This document shows positions 39,733-48,584 of a DNA stretch of 64,000 bases, in pieces. The first letter of the stretch is position 1; every line of letters begins with the position of its first letter. This stretch comes from a bacterium (GTDB taxonomy: Bacteria > Planctomycetota > Planctomycetia > Planctomycetales > Planctomycetaceae): assembly GCA_016125225.1 (NCBI GenBank), contig WGME01000011.1, positions 62,001-126,000 of the forward strand, written 5' to 3'. A model generated the notes under the pieces. That model saw nothing but the letters and a program-made list of their open reading frames with translations, was not told the origin of the DNA and did not search any database. The translations under genes were made by a program, and so were the position numbers.

Positions 39733-40278
39733 ATGGCCCGTGATGATAGCGATTTTGGAACGGCCGCCTACGACGATTCTCGACCCAAGCGGAAATCGAA
39801 AACCGGCTGCTGGATCTGGGCTCTGGTGATCACCATTCTCGGCATGATCTTCGGGGGCATCGCCTGTTGCGGCGGGTTCTTCTACTTTGGCCTGAACGTC
39901 TTCAATGACGAAATGAAAGCCCAGGTCAAAGACAATCCGGTTCTGATCGAGCACATCGGAGAACTGGAGTCGATGTCGATCAATTTCGTAAAAACGGGGG
40001 AAGTCAACAGCGAAGATACGATTGTTTACGACGTCAAAGGCTCCAAAGCCAGTGGCACATTGGCCGTGGAGCACACCCAGAATGGCGATGGCGATATTCT
40101 AGTCATTTCCGCGACATTGACGTTGGCCGATGGGCAGACCTTTGAGCTCTTCGATGAGGAAGTTGACGAAGCGATGCCTGTCGAAGAGAACATGTCACCC
40201 GATGTGAAGGCCGAACCCGTCGATCCAGCGGCCGCGCCAGCTGCCGCTCCCGATGCGGCCCCTGCGACGCCAGAATAA
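39733..40278 (+). CDS. Membrane-anchored protein with Coa1-like domain
   Basis: A 181-residue protein with a short charged cytoplasmic N-terminus (RPKRKSKTG), one membrane segment (WIWALVITILGMIFGGIACCGGFFYFG, about 27-53), a soluble domain (about 55-140) and a Pro/Ala-rich tail (PAAAPAAAPDAAPATPE). The soluble part, VLIEHIGELESMSINF, TIVYDVKGSKASGTLAVEH, is reminiscent of the Coa1 (cytochrome oxidase assembly) fold found in bacterial membrane proteins. The assignment to that fold is tentative and no oxidase gene is nearby. Confidence 0.7.
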   Translation: MARDDSDFGTAAYDDSRPKRKSKTGCWIWALVITILGMIFGGIACCGGFFYFGLNVFNDEMKAQVKDNPVLIEHIGELESMSINFVKTGEVNSEDTIVYDVKGSKASGTLAVEHTQNGDGDILVISATLTLADGQTFELFDEEVDEAMPVEENMSPDVKAEPVDPAAAPAAAPDAAPATPE

Positions 40279-40283
40279 GGCTG

Positions 40284-41018
40284 CTAGGCCACGCGGCGCG
40301 ACACTGTCCCAACAGCGAGCGGCTGAGCAATGTGTGTCGCAGGTTGACAACACGTGCCTTTGCCCGTCAGCATGCCCGCCCGTGCGAAGGCCTTCCATTC
40401 GCTGAAGGACAGGGCCATTTCGGGAACGCGGAGAGAGACCGCTGTCACGGCCCGTGGGGTTGGCTGCTTGTGCCAGTAACTCCGGCAGCGCCGCCAGAGC
40501 GTGGGATGGAATGTCTGTGTCTGAAAGTGGCCGGGGAAGCAGGCGAGATGTCGCCGCCAGCATTCCGGTGAGTGGTGCTGGGTATCTTCGGCGGTGCAGA
40601 GGGCCAGACAGCGGCTTGCAGGCTTCAAGGCGGCGAGCAGTGCGCTGGTTTCCAGGCGACAGGCCAGATCGTACAGATTGCAGTCGAGCGGCAGGAAATC
40701 GGTGATCAGGACCAGATCGAATTCCGCATCCCACGGCAGTTCACGAGCCCCCGGACTCCAGAGCTGAAAATCAGCAAGGGGTAATGTCCGGCGGCCTTCG
40801 ATCACCGCTTCGGCTGTCAGGCACAGTCCGGTCACATCATAGGCCAGGTTGATCAGCAACTCGGCCACATCGAGCGGCCGTGATCCCACAACCAGCAGCC
40901 GTGAACGGGGAGGGAGCATCGGCCGAGTCAGCAGTTTCCACCACATCCCCGTGGTGAGCGAAACTGAATGTTCGGGCTGAGTCGCCGGTTCCATCGCCGG
41001 ATACCGATGCACAAACAT
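40284..41018 (-). CDS. Hypothetical protein with class I methyltransferase-like N-terminal half
   Basis: A 244-residue protein starting at an ATG with GGGGAG nine bases upstream. RLLVVGSRPLDVAELLINLAYDVTGLCLTAEAV resembles methyltransferase motif I with the acidic-loop position degenerate (no Gly-rich GxGxG), and DLVLITDFLPLD resembles motif IV. The C-terminal half (HLACFPGHFQTQTFHPTLWRRC) matches nothing recognised. It could be a divergent SAM-dependent enzyme or a fold relative without activity. It converges on the Coa1-like gene with only five bases between stops. Confidence 0.55.
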   Translation of the reverse strand: MFVHRYPAMEPATQPEHSVSLTTGMWWKLLTRPMLPPRSRLLVVGSRPLDVAELLINLAYDVTGLCLTAEAVIEGRRTLPLADFQLWSPGARELPWDAEFDLVLITDFLPLDCNLYDLACRLETSALLAALKPASRCLALCTAEDTQHHSPECWRRHLACFPGHFQTQTFHPTLWRRCRSYWHKQPTPRAVTAVSLRVPEMALSFSEWKAFARAGMLTGKGTCCQPATHIAQPLAVGTVSRRVA

Positions 41019-41305
41019 TTTGCGACACTCCCCAGTTGGTCCATTTCCTCGGCGGTCGGGTTGTAGGTCTCGCGGGAGACAGGGTCAACGGCAATCTGGC
41101 CGTTCTGGCGGGAACCAGCGACGGGAATCGGAGGCAACTCGGCACGCGATTTGATCCTTGAAGGGCGGTGGAACGTTGCCACAATACGGGAGATCGGTCC
41201 TCACACCGGCCGATTTCGCCAACACGCGGCGTCGGAATGACGTAGAATGTTGCTGAAGGTGTTACTCATACAATAGTTACGGAGACGGCTTACCCCGGGA
41301 CCACC

Positions 41306-41995
41306 ATGTTTTTCGATCCTTTATACTTTCTGTTACTTTCTCCCGCCCTGCTGTTGGCCATGTGGGCGCAATGGCGAGTTCGTGCCACCTATGAACAGGC
41401 CATGCAACAACCGGCTCCGATGACCGGTGCGCAAGCAGCCCGGCGGATTCTGGACCATGCCGGTCTCAACCACATTCCGATTGAGGAAGTGCCCGGCCAG
41501 CTTTCGGATCATTACGACCCGCGCACACAGACCGTACGGCTCAGTACCGATGTCTATCGGCAACACTCCTGTGCTGCCGTGGGCATTGCCGCGCATGAAG
41601 TGGGTCACGCCATTCAACATGCCGAACACTATGCACCGCTGGTGGTGCGGAACTTTGCCGTGCCTGCGGCGATTGTCGGCCCGAATCTGTCGATTATGCT
41701 GCTCATCGGCGGTGCCTTACTGGGGCTGCCGGCTTTGATCTGGATCGGCATCATCGTCTTCGGTGGCGTGGCGGCGTTCCAGCTCGTCAATCTGCCGGTC
41801 GAGTTCGATGCCAGTAACCGGGCGAAGCGTCATTTGTCCGAGATGGGGATCGTCGACTTCCAGGGAGCTGCCGCCGTGCGCGGTGTCTTGAATGCCGCCG
41901 CGTGGACGTATGTCGCAGCCACCTTGCAGACACTGCTGACGTTGCTGTACTACATCGTGCGTTATGGTGGCATGGGCAGCCGTAGTAACGATTGA
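41306..41995 (+). CDS. Membrane zinc metallopeptidase, YugP-type
   Basis: A 229-residue member of the Zn_peptidase_2 family (PF04298). An N-terminal membrane segment (FFDPLYFLLLSPALLLAMWAQW) is followed by the conserved SGxxAARxILD-like region (TGAQAARRILDHAGL), YDPRTQTVRLS, the catalytic HEVGHAIQH (H97, E98, H101), and further membrane helices (SIMLLIGGALLGLPALIWIGIIVFGG; C-terminal AATLQTLLTLLYYIVRYG). LPVEFDASNRAKRHL is the family's third metal-ligand region. The role is unknown in most bacteria. Confidence 0.93.
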   Translation: MFFDPLYFLLLSPALLLAMWAQWRVRATYEQAMQQPAPMTGAQAARRILDHAGLNHIPIEEVPGQLSDHYDPRTQTVRLSTDVYRQHSCAAVGIAAHEVGHAIQHAEHYAPLVVRNFAVPAAIVGPNLSIMLLIGGALLGLPALIWIGIIVFGGVAAFQLVNLPVEFDASNRAKRHLSEMGIVDFQGAAAVRGVLNAAAWTYVAATLQTLLTLLYYIVRYGGMGSRSND

Positions 41996-42025
41996 TCGAA
42001 CCTCCCAAGCCGCAGTTGAAATGAT

Positions 42026-42049
42026 GCCCAGGGATAGCGATCCCTGGGC
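42026..42049. repeat. Dispersed palindrome GCCCAGGGAT-N4-ATCCCTGGGC, copy 2
   Basis: Identical 10-bp stem to the copy at 8400-8423, loop AGCG instead of CGCC. It lies in the 96-base gap between the YugP-type peptidase and the Hsp70-like gene, both on the plus strand. No T-run follows. Confidence 0.85.
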
Positions 42050-42091
42050 GTCAGTATTGAATGACCTGATCCCTCTTCGTAAGCGCTTTGC

Positions 42092-44893
42092 ATGACCGTC
42101 GCTGCTGAACCGTCTCCCAGCCGTTATGTCGTGGGGCTCGACCTGGGAACCACGAATTCTGCGTTGGCCTATGTCGATACGGCAGCGGGGCGGCAGATTC
42201 AGACGTTACCAACACCGCAGGTGGTGGCACCGGGCTTACAAGAAGCGCGGGAGTCGCTGCCGTCGTTTCACTATCAACCGGCCTCGCAGGAATTCCCGAA
42301 GGGCTCGTTTCGGTTACCGTGGTTAACGACCGATGCGGAATTCCTGGTGGGACAGTTGGCCCGTGAACAGGGAACGCTGTCGCCCGCCCGGCTGATCAGT
42401 TCGGCCAAGTCGTGGTTGTGTCACGCGGGGGTCGATCGCACGGCCGATCTGCTGCCTTGGCAAGGGGCAGCGGATGTCACCCGGTTGTCGCCGGTCGCCG
42501 TCAGTGCCCGTTATCTCGCACATTTTCATGCGGCCTGGGATCACCGGTTTCCGGATCATCCCCTTGCCGATCAGGATTTTGTGCTCACGTTGCCCGCATC
42601 GTTCGATGAAGTCGCGCGGGAACTGACGGTGCGTGCGGCTCAACAGGCCGGTCTGAAGCGTATCGTGCTGATCGAAGAGCCCCAGGCCGCCTTCTATGCC
42701 TGGATCGATAAGCATGCCGACCGCTGGGAGCAGCTTGTTTCGCCGGGGCAGAAAATTCTGGTGTGCGATATCGGCGGGGGCACCACCGACTTCACGTTGA
42801 TTCGTGTCCGCAAAGGGACTGACGGACTGGTGCAGTTTCAACGAGTCGCCGTGGGTGATCATCTCATTCTCGGCGGCGACAATCTTGATCTGACGTTAGC
42901 CCACTTCATCGAACGCAAGTTGAAAGGGGATGGCAAACTCGAACCCCGCGTGTGGAGCGTCCTCGTCCGGAGTTGCCGCCAACTCAAGGAAATCCTGCTG
43001 GGGCCGAGTCCACCAGAGCAATACACGTTGTCGTTGCCAGCTTCCGGATCGAAATTGATTGGCGGGGCGTTGCAGGTGCCGGTCACGCGTGAGGAAGTGA
43101 TGCAGGTGGTGCTGGAGGGCTTCTTCCCTTTGGTGCCGCTCGACTCTCGACCCGTGGCAGCACAGTCGGGCTTTCAAGAGTTTGGATTGCCGTATGCCGC
43201 GGACCCGGCGGCCACCAAGTATCTGGCCGCGTTTCTCACGGCTCATCGTCATGCGGGCGATGATGGCACCGAAACGGGAAGCCACGATCCGGCCCGGCCC
43301 GATCTCTTGCTGTTCAATGGCGGCGTGTTCGAATCGACGGCCATTCGCCAACGCATCATCGATCAATTGCACCACTGGTTCCGGGGCTCAGATTCTAATT
43401 GGTCGGTCACAGTTCTTGATAACGAACGCCTCGATCTGGCCGTGGCACGGGGGGCGGCCTATTACGGCATGGTCCGCCGGGGCGAGGGAGTCCGCATCGC
43501 CGCGGGTTTGGCCCGCACTTACTACATCGGCGCGGCGAAAGACGACGGCAGTTTGCAGGCCTTGTGCCTTTGTCCCGCAGGACTCGAAGCCGGGCAGGAA
43601 GTCGATCTCACCGAACGCACCTTCGAGTTGCGACTGGCTGAGCCAATTGAGTTGCCGCTGTTCGTCTCCAGTGTAAGACTCACCGATCAACCCGGGGATT
43701 TGATTCCCATCGAGCGCGAACAACTGACGGCCTTGCCACCGATTCGCACGGTCATCAAAGCCGGTAAGACAGCCTCTGCCGAAACCGTTCGCGTGATTCT
43801 GAAAGTGCGGCTGACCGAGATCGGTACCCTCGATTTGTGGTGCAGTGATATTGAGAATCGCCGCAGTTGGAAGTTGCTGTTCGATGTGCGATCAACGACC
43901 CAGACAGATCGTGAAGCCGAGGAATCTGTTGCGAATCAACAGGGCGTGCTCGATGATTCCTCGCGGGCTGCGGCTGTCACGGTCATCTCCGAAACGTTTC
44001 GTCCGCAGGGGACCGACCCCGCGACGTTGATGAAACGCTTGAGTGAAGCCTTGGAGTTGCCGCGCGATGACTGGCCACCCACATTGCTCCGCCAACTCTG
44101 GGATGTGTTGCTTGATCTGGAACCGGCCCGACGCATCAGTGCCACACATGAAGCCCGCTGGTTGAATCTGCTGGGATTCAGCCTTCGCCCCGGTTATGGC
44201 CTCGCGGTCGATGACTGGCGCGTGGCTGAAACCTGGAAACGCTTGAACGGCAAGCTGGCGCATGCGGCCGGTCAATGTCGCGCGGAATGGTGGATTCTCT
44301 GGAGACGGATCGCCGGGGGATTGACCGCGGGACAACAACAGGCCTTGGCCGCTCCTCTGGCGACGGGTCTCAAAACCTGGCTGCGTGCCTCCAACAAACC
44401 CCGTGCTGGTGGACCAAGTGTCCACGAAGTCGCAGAACAATGCCGCATGATCGGCGCGTTTGAATGGCTTCCGCCGTCCCTCAAGGAAGCCTGCGGCGAG
44501 TTGTTCCTGGAGATGATCGAACATCCGAAGCACGAAGCCTTGCGACCGGCGGCCGTGTGGGCTCTTGGTCGGTTGGGAAATCGATCGCCGATGTACGGCC
44601 CTTTAAACACGGTCTTGAGTTCCGAAATCGTTCAGCGGTGGATTGGGCGATTGCTGCCTCTTGCAAGTTCCGATCCGCTGGAACTATTGACCCTCATGCA
44701 ATTGAGCCGAAAGACTGGCGACCGATACCGCGATGTGGACGAACCCACTCGGGAGCGCGTCCTTCAATTGCTGCACAAACGGCAGGCTCCACGGCATCTG
44801 TCGGACCTCGTTCGCGAAGTAGGAACATTGGATACGGAAGAGCAGGGTTTGGTGTTCGGTGAAGCTCTCCCCCCGGGTTTGCGGATTGTCTGA
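42092..44893 (+). CDS. Large Hsp70-family protein with C-terminal extension
   Basis: A 933-residue protein. The N-terminal about 500 residues hold an Hsp70/actin-like ATPase: phosphate 1 GLDLGTTNSALAYVD, phosphate 2 DIGGGTTDFTLIRV, VLTLPASFDEVARE, ALIEEPQAA-like (VLIEEPQAAFYAWID) and an adenosine region LLFNGGVFES. A long insertion separates the lobes. A short beta-sandwich-like region follows (VDLTERTFELRLAEPIELPLF), and the last about 300 residues form a helical extension of the DUF3731 type instead of the DnaK lid. No DnaJ or GrpE is adjacent. Client and partner are unknown. Confidence 0.88.
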   Translation: MTVAAEPSPSRYVVGLDLGTTNSALAYVDTAAGRQIQTLPTPQVVAPGLQEARESLPSFHYQPASQEFPKGSFRLPWLTTDAEFLVGQLAREQGTLSPARLISSAKSWLCHAGVDRTADLLPWQGAADVTRLSPVAVSARYLAHFHAAWDHRFPDHPLADQDFVLTLPASFDEVARELTVRAAQQAGLKRIVLIEEPQAAFYAWIDKHADRWEQLVSPGQKILVCDIGGGTTDFTLIRVRKGTDGLVQFQRVAVGDHLILGGDNLDLTLAHFIERKLKGDGKLEPRVWSVLVRSCRQLKEILLGPSPPEQYTLSLPASGSKLIGGALQVPVTREEVMQVVLEGFFPLVPLDSRPVAAQSGFQEFGLPYAADPAATKYLAAFLTAHRHAGDDGTETGSHDPARPDLLLFNGGVFESTAIRQRIIDQLHHWFRGSDSNWSVTVLDNERLDLAVARGAAYYGMVRRGEGVRIAAGLARTYYIGAAKDDGSLQALCLCPAGLEAGQEVDLTERTFELRLAEPIELPLFVSSVRLTDQPGDLIPIEREQLTALPPIRTVIKAGKTASAETVRVILKVRLTEIGTLDLWCSDIENRRSWKLLFDVRSTTQTDREAEESVANQQGVLDDSSRAAAVTVISETFRPQGTDPATLMKRLSEALELPRDDWPPTLLRQLWDVLLDLEPARRISATHEARWLNLLGFSLRPGYGLAVDDWRVAETWKRLNGKLAHAAGQCRAEWWILWRRIAGGLTAGQQQALAAPLATGLKTWLRASNKPRAGGPSVHEVAEQCRMIGAFEWLPPSLKEACGELFLEMIEHPKHEALRPAAVWALGRLGNRSPMYGPLNTVLSSEIVQRWIGRLLPLASSDPLELLTLMQLSRKTGDRYRDVDEPTRERVLQLLHKRQAPRHLSDLVREVGTLDTEEQGLVFGEALPPGLRIV

Positions 44894-44979
44894 ATCCACT
44901 CACGACGTGACGCGCCACTTGGCTGTCACGTATAATGAAAACTGCGAGGCATCGGCATCCTCTCGCAGAAAGTTGATCC

Positions 44980-45198
44980 ATGTGGGACTGGCAAACACTC
45001 ATTGTGCTGCTCTGCGTTGCGATCGCGGCCGGTTGGCTGGGCTGGTCGACGTGGCGGTCGTTGATGCGGCGAACGACCCACGGTTGTGGTACAGCATGCA
45101 CCGGCTGTCCGCAACAGCAGACAACGGAACAACCACAGGCTGCCGGATTCGTTTCGCTCGATTCCCTGATGCAGACAACGGAGTCTGCACACCGATGA
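44980..45198 (+). CDS. FeoB-associated Cys-rich membrane peptide-like protein
   Basis: A 72-residue protein with one N-terminal membrane segment (WQTLIVLLCVAIAAGWLGWSTW) followed by a Cys cluster CGTACTGCP, the hallmark of the FeoB-associated Cys-rich family (PF12669). In other bacteria such peptides sit next to the ferrous iron transporter FeoB; none is present here, so the link to iron is by similarity only. The 3' part (after about residue 48) is low in conservation. A small membrane protein gene follows 70 bases downstream. Confidence 0.7.
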   Translation: MWDWQTLIVLLCVAIAAGWLGWSTWRSLMRRTTHGCGTACTGCPQQQTTEQPQAAGFVSLDSLMQTTESAHR

Positions 45199-45268
45199 TG
45201 CAGTCCAATCTGTTCCACTCAGCGCCGGTTGCACCGTTCAATAAACTGCCCTGCGGTGAGGAGTCGGT

Positions 45269-45679
45269 GTGACCCCACCCCGTCGTCTGGCCTGGTTATT
45301 GCGAGCGATCGGTCTACTCGACCTGCTGGCATTTCTGGCTCTGGCCGCATCGCCAGCACAAATCGCGCGGCTGCATGCCCAACTCGGTATGGGCACGTTT
45401 CCTGAGGCTGTAATTACGGTCTATCTGGCCCGTACGGCGTCGATGTTGTACGGCTTTTGTGGGTTGCTGTTGCTGTTTCTCAGCACCGACGTGGAACGCT
45501 ACCGCCCGGTGATTCGCTTCCTGGCGTTGGCGGGCCTGATTGCCAGCGCTTTGTTGTTGTGGATTGATGTCCGTACCGGCATGCCTTGGTGGTGGTCCGT
45601 CTTGGAATCAACCGCGTGTGCGAGCCTCTGGGGGGCTGTATGCTGGTGCGTATTCCGCTACCGGCATGATAAGACCTAA
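45269..45679 (+). CDS. Small integral membrane protein, unknown function
   Basis: A 136-residue protein starting at GTG 45269 with GAGGAG five bases upstream. About four hydrophobic helices are visible: LLRAIGLLDLLAFLALAAS, TASMLYGFCGLLLLFLS, VIRFLALAGLIASALLLWID and VLESTACASLWGAVCWCVF. The pattern is that of small four-helix membrane proteins of no known function. It may be cotranscribed with the Cys-rich peptide gene. It converges on the SGNH hydrolase gene with a six-base gap. Confidence 0.72.
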   Translation: MTPPRRLAWLLRAIGLLDLLAFLALAASPAQIARLHAQLGMGTFPEAVITVYLARTASMLYGFCGLLLLFLSTDVERYRPVIRFLALAGLIASALLLWIDVRTGMPWWWSVLESTACASLWGAVCWCVFRYRHDKT

Positions 45680-45685
45680 TCGTGT

Positions 45686-46657
45686 TCAGTTCGAAAGTGT
45701 CGGCCGGGGCAGCTGAATGCGAATCTGCTGCGAAAGCTGCCGGGCTTTCACTTCGGCTTCCTGAATCGGGAAGCCCGCCTTGATGCCTGGTCGCTGATGC
45801 CCCGCAGCTGACAAGTACGCATCCCTCAGCAAGGTCACTTTTTGATAGACGAGGCTGCGAATCGCCGGGGAAAGCATCTGCCGTTTGAGCATCGCTTCAG
45901 ACGATGCGTCATCCACCACCTTCTCATCTCCCAAAGCCCGGATGATCTGTTGGGCCATGAACCAGTGCCCGGCCTGATCGGGATGGACGGCGTCTGGAGT
46001 GAATGTGAACGCCGGTTGTGATTGCTGCTTTTCCCGTTGAGCGGCGAGCATCGGACCATGCAGATCGATCACCAACTGGCCTTCTTCACGCAAGGTCAGC
46101 AGCCAGTCAGCATAAGCTCCCAGCACTTCATCGTAGGAAAAGCCGAGGGGCTTCTTCTGGTCATCGTAAATGGGCGGAGTGATCAGAATCAGATCGGCTC
46201 CGGCGGCTTTTACTTTCTTCTGCAGGGTGCGGATGCCCTGTTGATACCGCTCGAACCGGGACTCGTCGAGGGGTTGGTAGACGCCACAGTTCATGCCATA
46301 GCAGGCAAAAACGAGGTTCGGCTGCGTCACCTTCAGCACGCGATCGAGCCGTTCCATGACGGTGGGACGCGGGAATTTGCCATCGGCATGCCCGTCTTCG
46401 CTCAACCCCGAAACGGTTTCACTGGGCAGCCCGACTTCAATGATCTCTGGGTAACGCGACCAGTTCTGGGTCAGCATCCAAGTTTCGACATCAGCCACAT
46501 AATAGCCGGCATAGGTGATGCTATCGCCGATGAAGACGACGCGTTGGGCTTTCTGGAATAACTGTAGAGGTGTCGAATTCTCTTCTGCGACCGCCGTTGG
46601 CCCTGCGATCACGCAACTCAGAAGGCCCAGCGTCAGATACAACATCAACGATTTCAT
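45686..46657 (-). CDS. Secreted SGNH/GDSL-family hydrolase
   Basis: A 323-residue exported protein with signal peptide (LMLYLTLGLLSCVIAGPTAVAEE). SGNH blocks: block I VVFIGDSITYAG with the catalytic Ser, Gly in VGLPSETVSG, block III-like YGMNCG with the Asn, and block V DAVHPDQAGH with catalytic Asp and His. The family includes esterases and acetyl-xylan or sialate esterases; planctomycete members are abundant and substrates unknown. It is divergent from the PQQ propeller gene. Confidence 0.92.
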   Translation of the reverse strand: MKSLMLYLTLGLLSCVIAGPTAVAEENSTPLQLFQKAQRVVFIGDSITYAGYYVADVETWMLTQNWSRYPEIIEVGLPSETVSGLSEDGHADGKFPRPTVMERLDRVLKVTQPNLVFACYGMNCGVYQPLDESRFERYQQGIRTLQKKVKAAGADLILITPPIYDDQKKPLGFSYDEVLGAYADWLLTLREEGQLVIDLHGPMLAAQREKQQSQPAFTFTPDAVHPDQAGHWFMAQQIIRALGDEKVVDDASSEAMLKRQMLSPAIRSLVYQKVTLLRDAYLSAAGHQRPGIKAGFPIQEAEVKARQLSQQIRIQLPRPTLSN

Positions 46658-46870
46658 GGCAGGTCAACTCCGGCGTTAAGAATGGTCCGGTCTCTTCCAC
46701 GGATTCTGAGGAGAATTTCCCGGCTCGGCAAGTTTCACCGTGCGGGAAACACAGAACGGCCGAGACTCGGTTGCATCTTCCGACGTCGGTCAACTATCGT
46801 AAATCCCGCGACTCAGTGAGCCCGTGGCCAGGGGACCGGGCTGTGTTTCCCTGCAGTGAAGGCGTCTTGT

Positions 46871-48184
46871 ATGACGACGGTAATCTGGACCAGTCTGTGT
46901 CTGCTTGCAGCAACCATCTCCGGCGGAGAGTGGCCGCAGTTCCGCGGTCCCCAGGGTGATGGCCATTCCCCCGCGACCCAACTCCCCACCACCTGGAGCG
47001 AAACGGAAAACGTCGCCTGGAAGACGGCGGTTCCCGGCCGTGGCTGGTCGTCTCCAGTACTCGCCGATGGACTCATCTGGCTCACCTCGGCGGTGGAACA
47101 CAAGCCCACTGCGGCCGAACTGGAAGCGATCAAGAAAGACCGGCTGGGCGGCAATCCCATGGCCGATCAGATGACGATTGTCGGATCAATCACGTTGCGG
47201 GCCATAGCCGTCGATGCGGCCACCGGCAAGATCAAACACGACATCAAACTGCTTGATGTGAAAGACCCGCAGCCGGTCCATTCGCTCAACAGTTACGCCT
47301 CGCCTTCGCCGGTGCTCGCCGATGGGCGGCTGGTGTGCCATTTCGGGGCTTATGGCACGGCTTGTGTCGACACCGCCACCGGGGAGATTTTGTGGAAGAC
47401 CAAACTCGAAATCGATCATTCCGTCGGTCCCGGCAGTTCTCCCGTGGTGTTCGAAGATCTGCTGATCATCCCTTGTGATGGCACCGACAAACAGTTTGTG
47501 GCGGCCTTGAATCTGGTGACGGGCAAAGTCGCCTGGGAAACCCCGCGTCCGCCGATGGCTGGCGACAAAGGTGACCTGCATAAAGCCTTCAGCACGCCCT
47601 ACCTCGCGATGATTGCTGGCGAACCGCAGGCCATCATTGTGGGAGCCCAATGGGTAGTGAGTTATGAGCCGCGGACCGGCAAGGAAATCTGGCGGCTCAA
47701 TCATGGTGTCGGCTTTTCGAATGTGCCTCGCCCCGTGATTGGAAATGGCTTCATCTACATCTGCACCGGCTTCATGCGGCCGGAGTTGCTGGCAATTCCC
47801 GAAAACGTTCAGGGAGAAGTGAAGACCGATCAGGTGGCCTGGAAGTTCAACCGACAGGTGCCGGCACAACCTTCACCGATTCTGGCCGGCCGCGAAATCT
47901 ACTTCGTTTCCGATCAAGGGGTCGCCACCTGCCTCGATGCGATGACCGGTGAATCGCTGTGGACTCAACGGATGGCGGGGAATTACTCCGCATCGCCTCT
48001 CGCTGCCGATGGCAACCTCTACTTCTGCAGCCGCGAAGGGGTGACGACGGTGATCAAGCCCGGCCGCGATTACACCGAGGTGGCTTCGAACCAGCTCGAA
48101 GGCCAACTGATGGCCTCGCCCGCCGCCACCGATGGCCGATTGTATTTGCGGACCGATACGCATCTGTATGCGATTGGAAAATGA
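46871..48184 (+). CDS. Secreted PQQ-like beta-propeller protein
   Basis: A 437-residue exported protein from the ATG at 46871 (GAAGG about nine bases upstream); the frame is open slightly further left. Signal peptide VIWTSLCLLAATISGGEW, then the planctomycete hallmark WPQFRGPQGDG. The propeller blades show PQQ-type repeats: VAWKTAVPGRGWSSPVLADG, ATGKIKHDIKLLD, DTATGEILWKTKLE, TGKVAWETPRP, PRTGKEIWRLNHG, AMTGESLWTQRM. Most such proteins are BamB-like or of unknown role, not quinoprotein dehydrogenases. The stop is followed after one base by the VOC gene start, so the two are translationally coupled. Confidence 0.92.
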   Translation: MTTVIWTSLCLLAATISGGEWPQFRGPQGDGHSPATQLPTTWSETENVAWKTAVPGRGWSSPVLADGLIWLTSAVEHKPTAAELEAIKKDRLGGNPMADQMTIVGSITLRAIAVDAATGKIKHDIKLLDVKDPQPVHSLNSYASPSPVLADGRLVCHFGAYGTACVDTATGEILWKTKLEIDHSVGPGSSPVVFEDLLIIPCDGTDKQFVAALNLVTGKVAWETPRPPMAGDKGDLHKAFSTPYLAMIAGEPQAIIVGAQWVVSYEPRTGKEIWRLNHGVGFSNVPRPVIGNGFIYICTGFMRPELLAIPENVQGEVKTDQVAWKFNRQVPAQPSPILAGREIYFVSDQGVATCLDAMTGESLWTQRMAGNYSASPLAADGNLYFCSREGVTTVIKPGRDYTEVASNQLEGQLMASPAATDGRLYLRTDTHLYAIGK

Positions 48185-48185
48185 C

Positions 48186-48584
48186 ATGGGCAGACCGCCA
48201 ACGGGGATCGAATGCACGGTCCCCATTTTGCCGGTGCGCGACCTGGTGGTGAGTCTGAAGTTCTATACTGAGACCCTGGGATTTCAGATCGACTGGGGTG
48301 GCGAAGCGGGCAGCATGATCGCCTCGGTCTCGTGTGATGGCCGACTGATCATGCTCTCGCAACTGCAGCCGTGGGTAGCACCAGCGTGGGTCTGGATCGG
48401 CCTCGAAGACGATGCGTTGTTCGATGATTATCGATCTCGCGGGGTGTCCGTTTTGCAGGAACCCCGCAATGAGCCATGGGCCTACGAAATGAAGTTCCTA
48501 GATCCCGATGGCAACGTGCTGTGGATGGGAACGGAACCGAAACGCGATCAGCCATACTTTCAAGCCACGAATCCCGCAGTCTGA
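48186..48584 (+). CDS. VOC (glyoxalase/bleomycin-resistance fold) protein
   Basis: A 132-residue protein from the ATG at 48186, one base after the preceding stop codon; the frame also runs back to 48132 inside the upstream gene. It has the beta-alpha-beta-beta-beta halves of the vicinal oxygen chelate fold: VPILPVRDLVVSLKFYTETLGFQIDWGG and the terminal MKFLDPDGNVLWMGT with a conserved Glu-like position replaced. Members are glyoxalases, dioxygenases and antibiotic-binding proteins. Function here cannot be named; the coupled PQQ-propeller gene is a poor guide. Confidence 0.85.
   Translation: MGRPPTGIECTVPILPVRDLVVSLKFYTETLGFQIDWGGEAGSMIASVSCDGRLIMLSQLQPWVAPAWVWIGLEDDALFDDYRSRGVSVLQEPRNEPWAYEMKFLDPDGNVLWMGTEPKRDQPYFQATNPAV

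Noticed and set aside
46871-48184. PQQ-dependent dehydrogenase
   Set aside because: Only generic PQQ-type propeller blades are present; the quinoprotein active-site and disulfide signatures are not seen.
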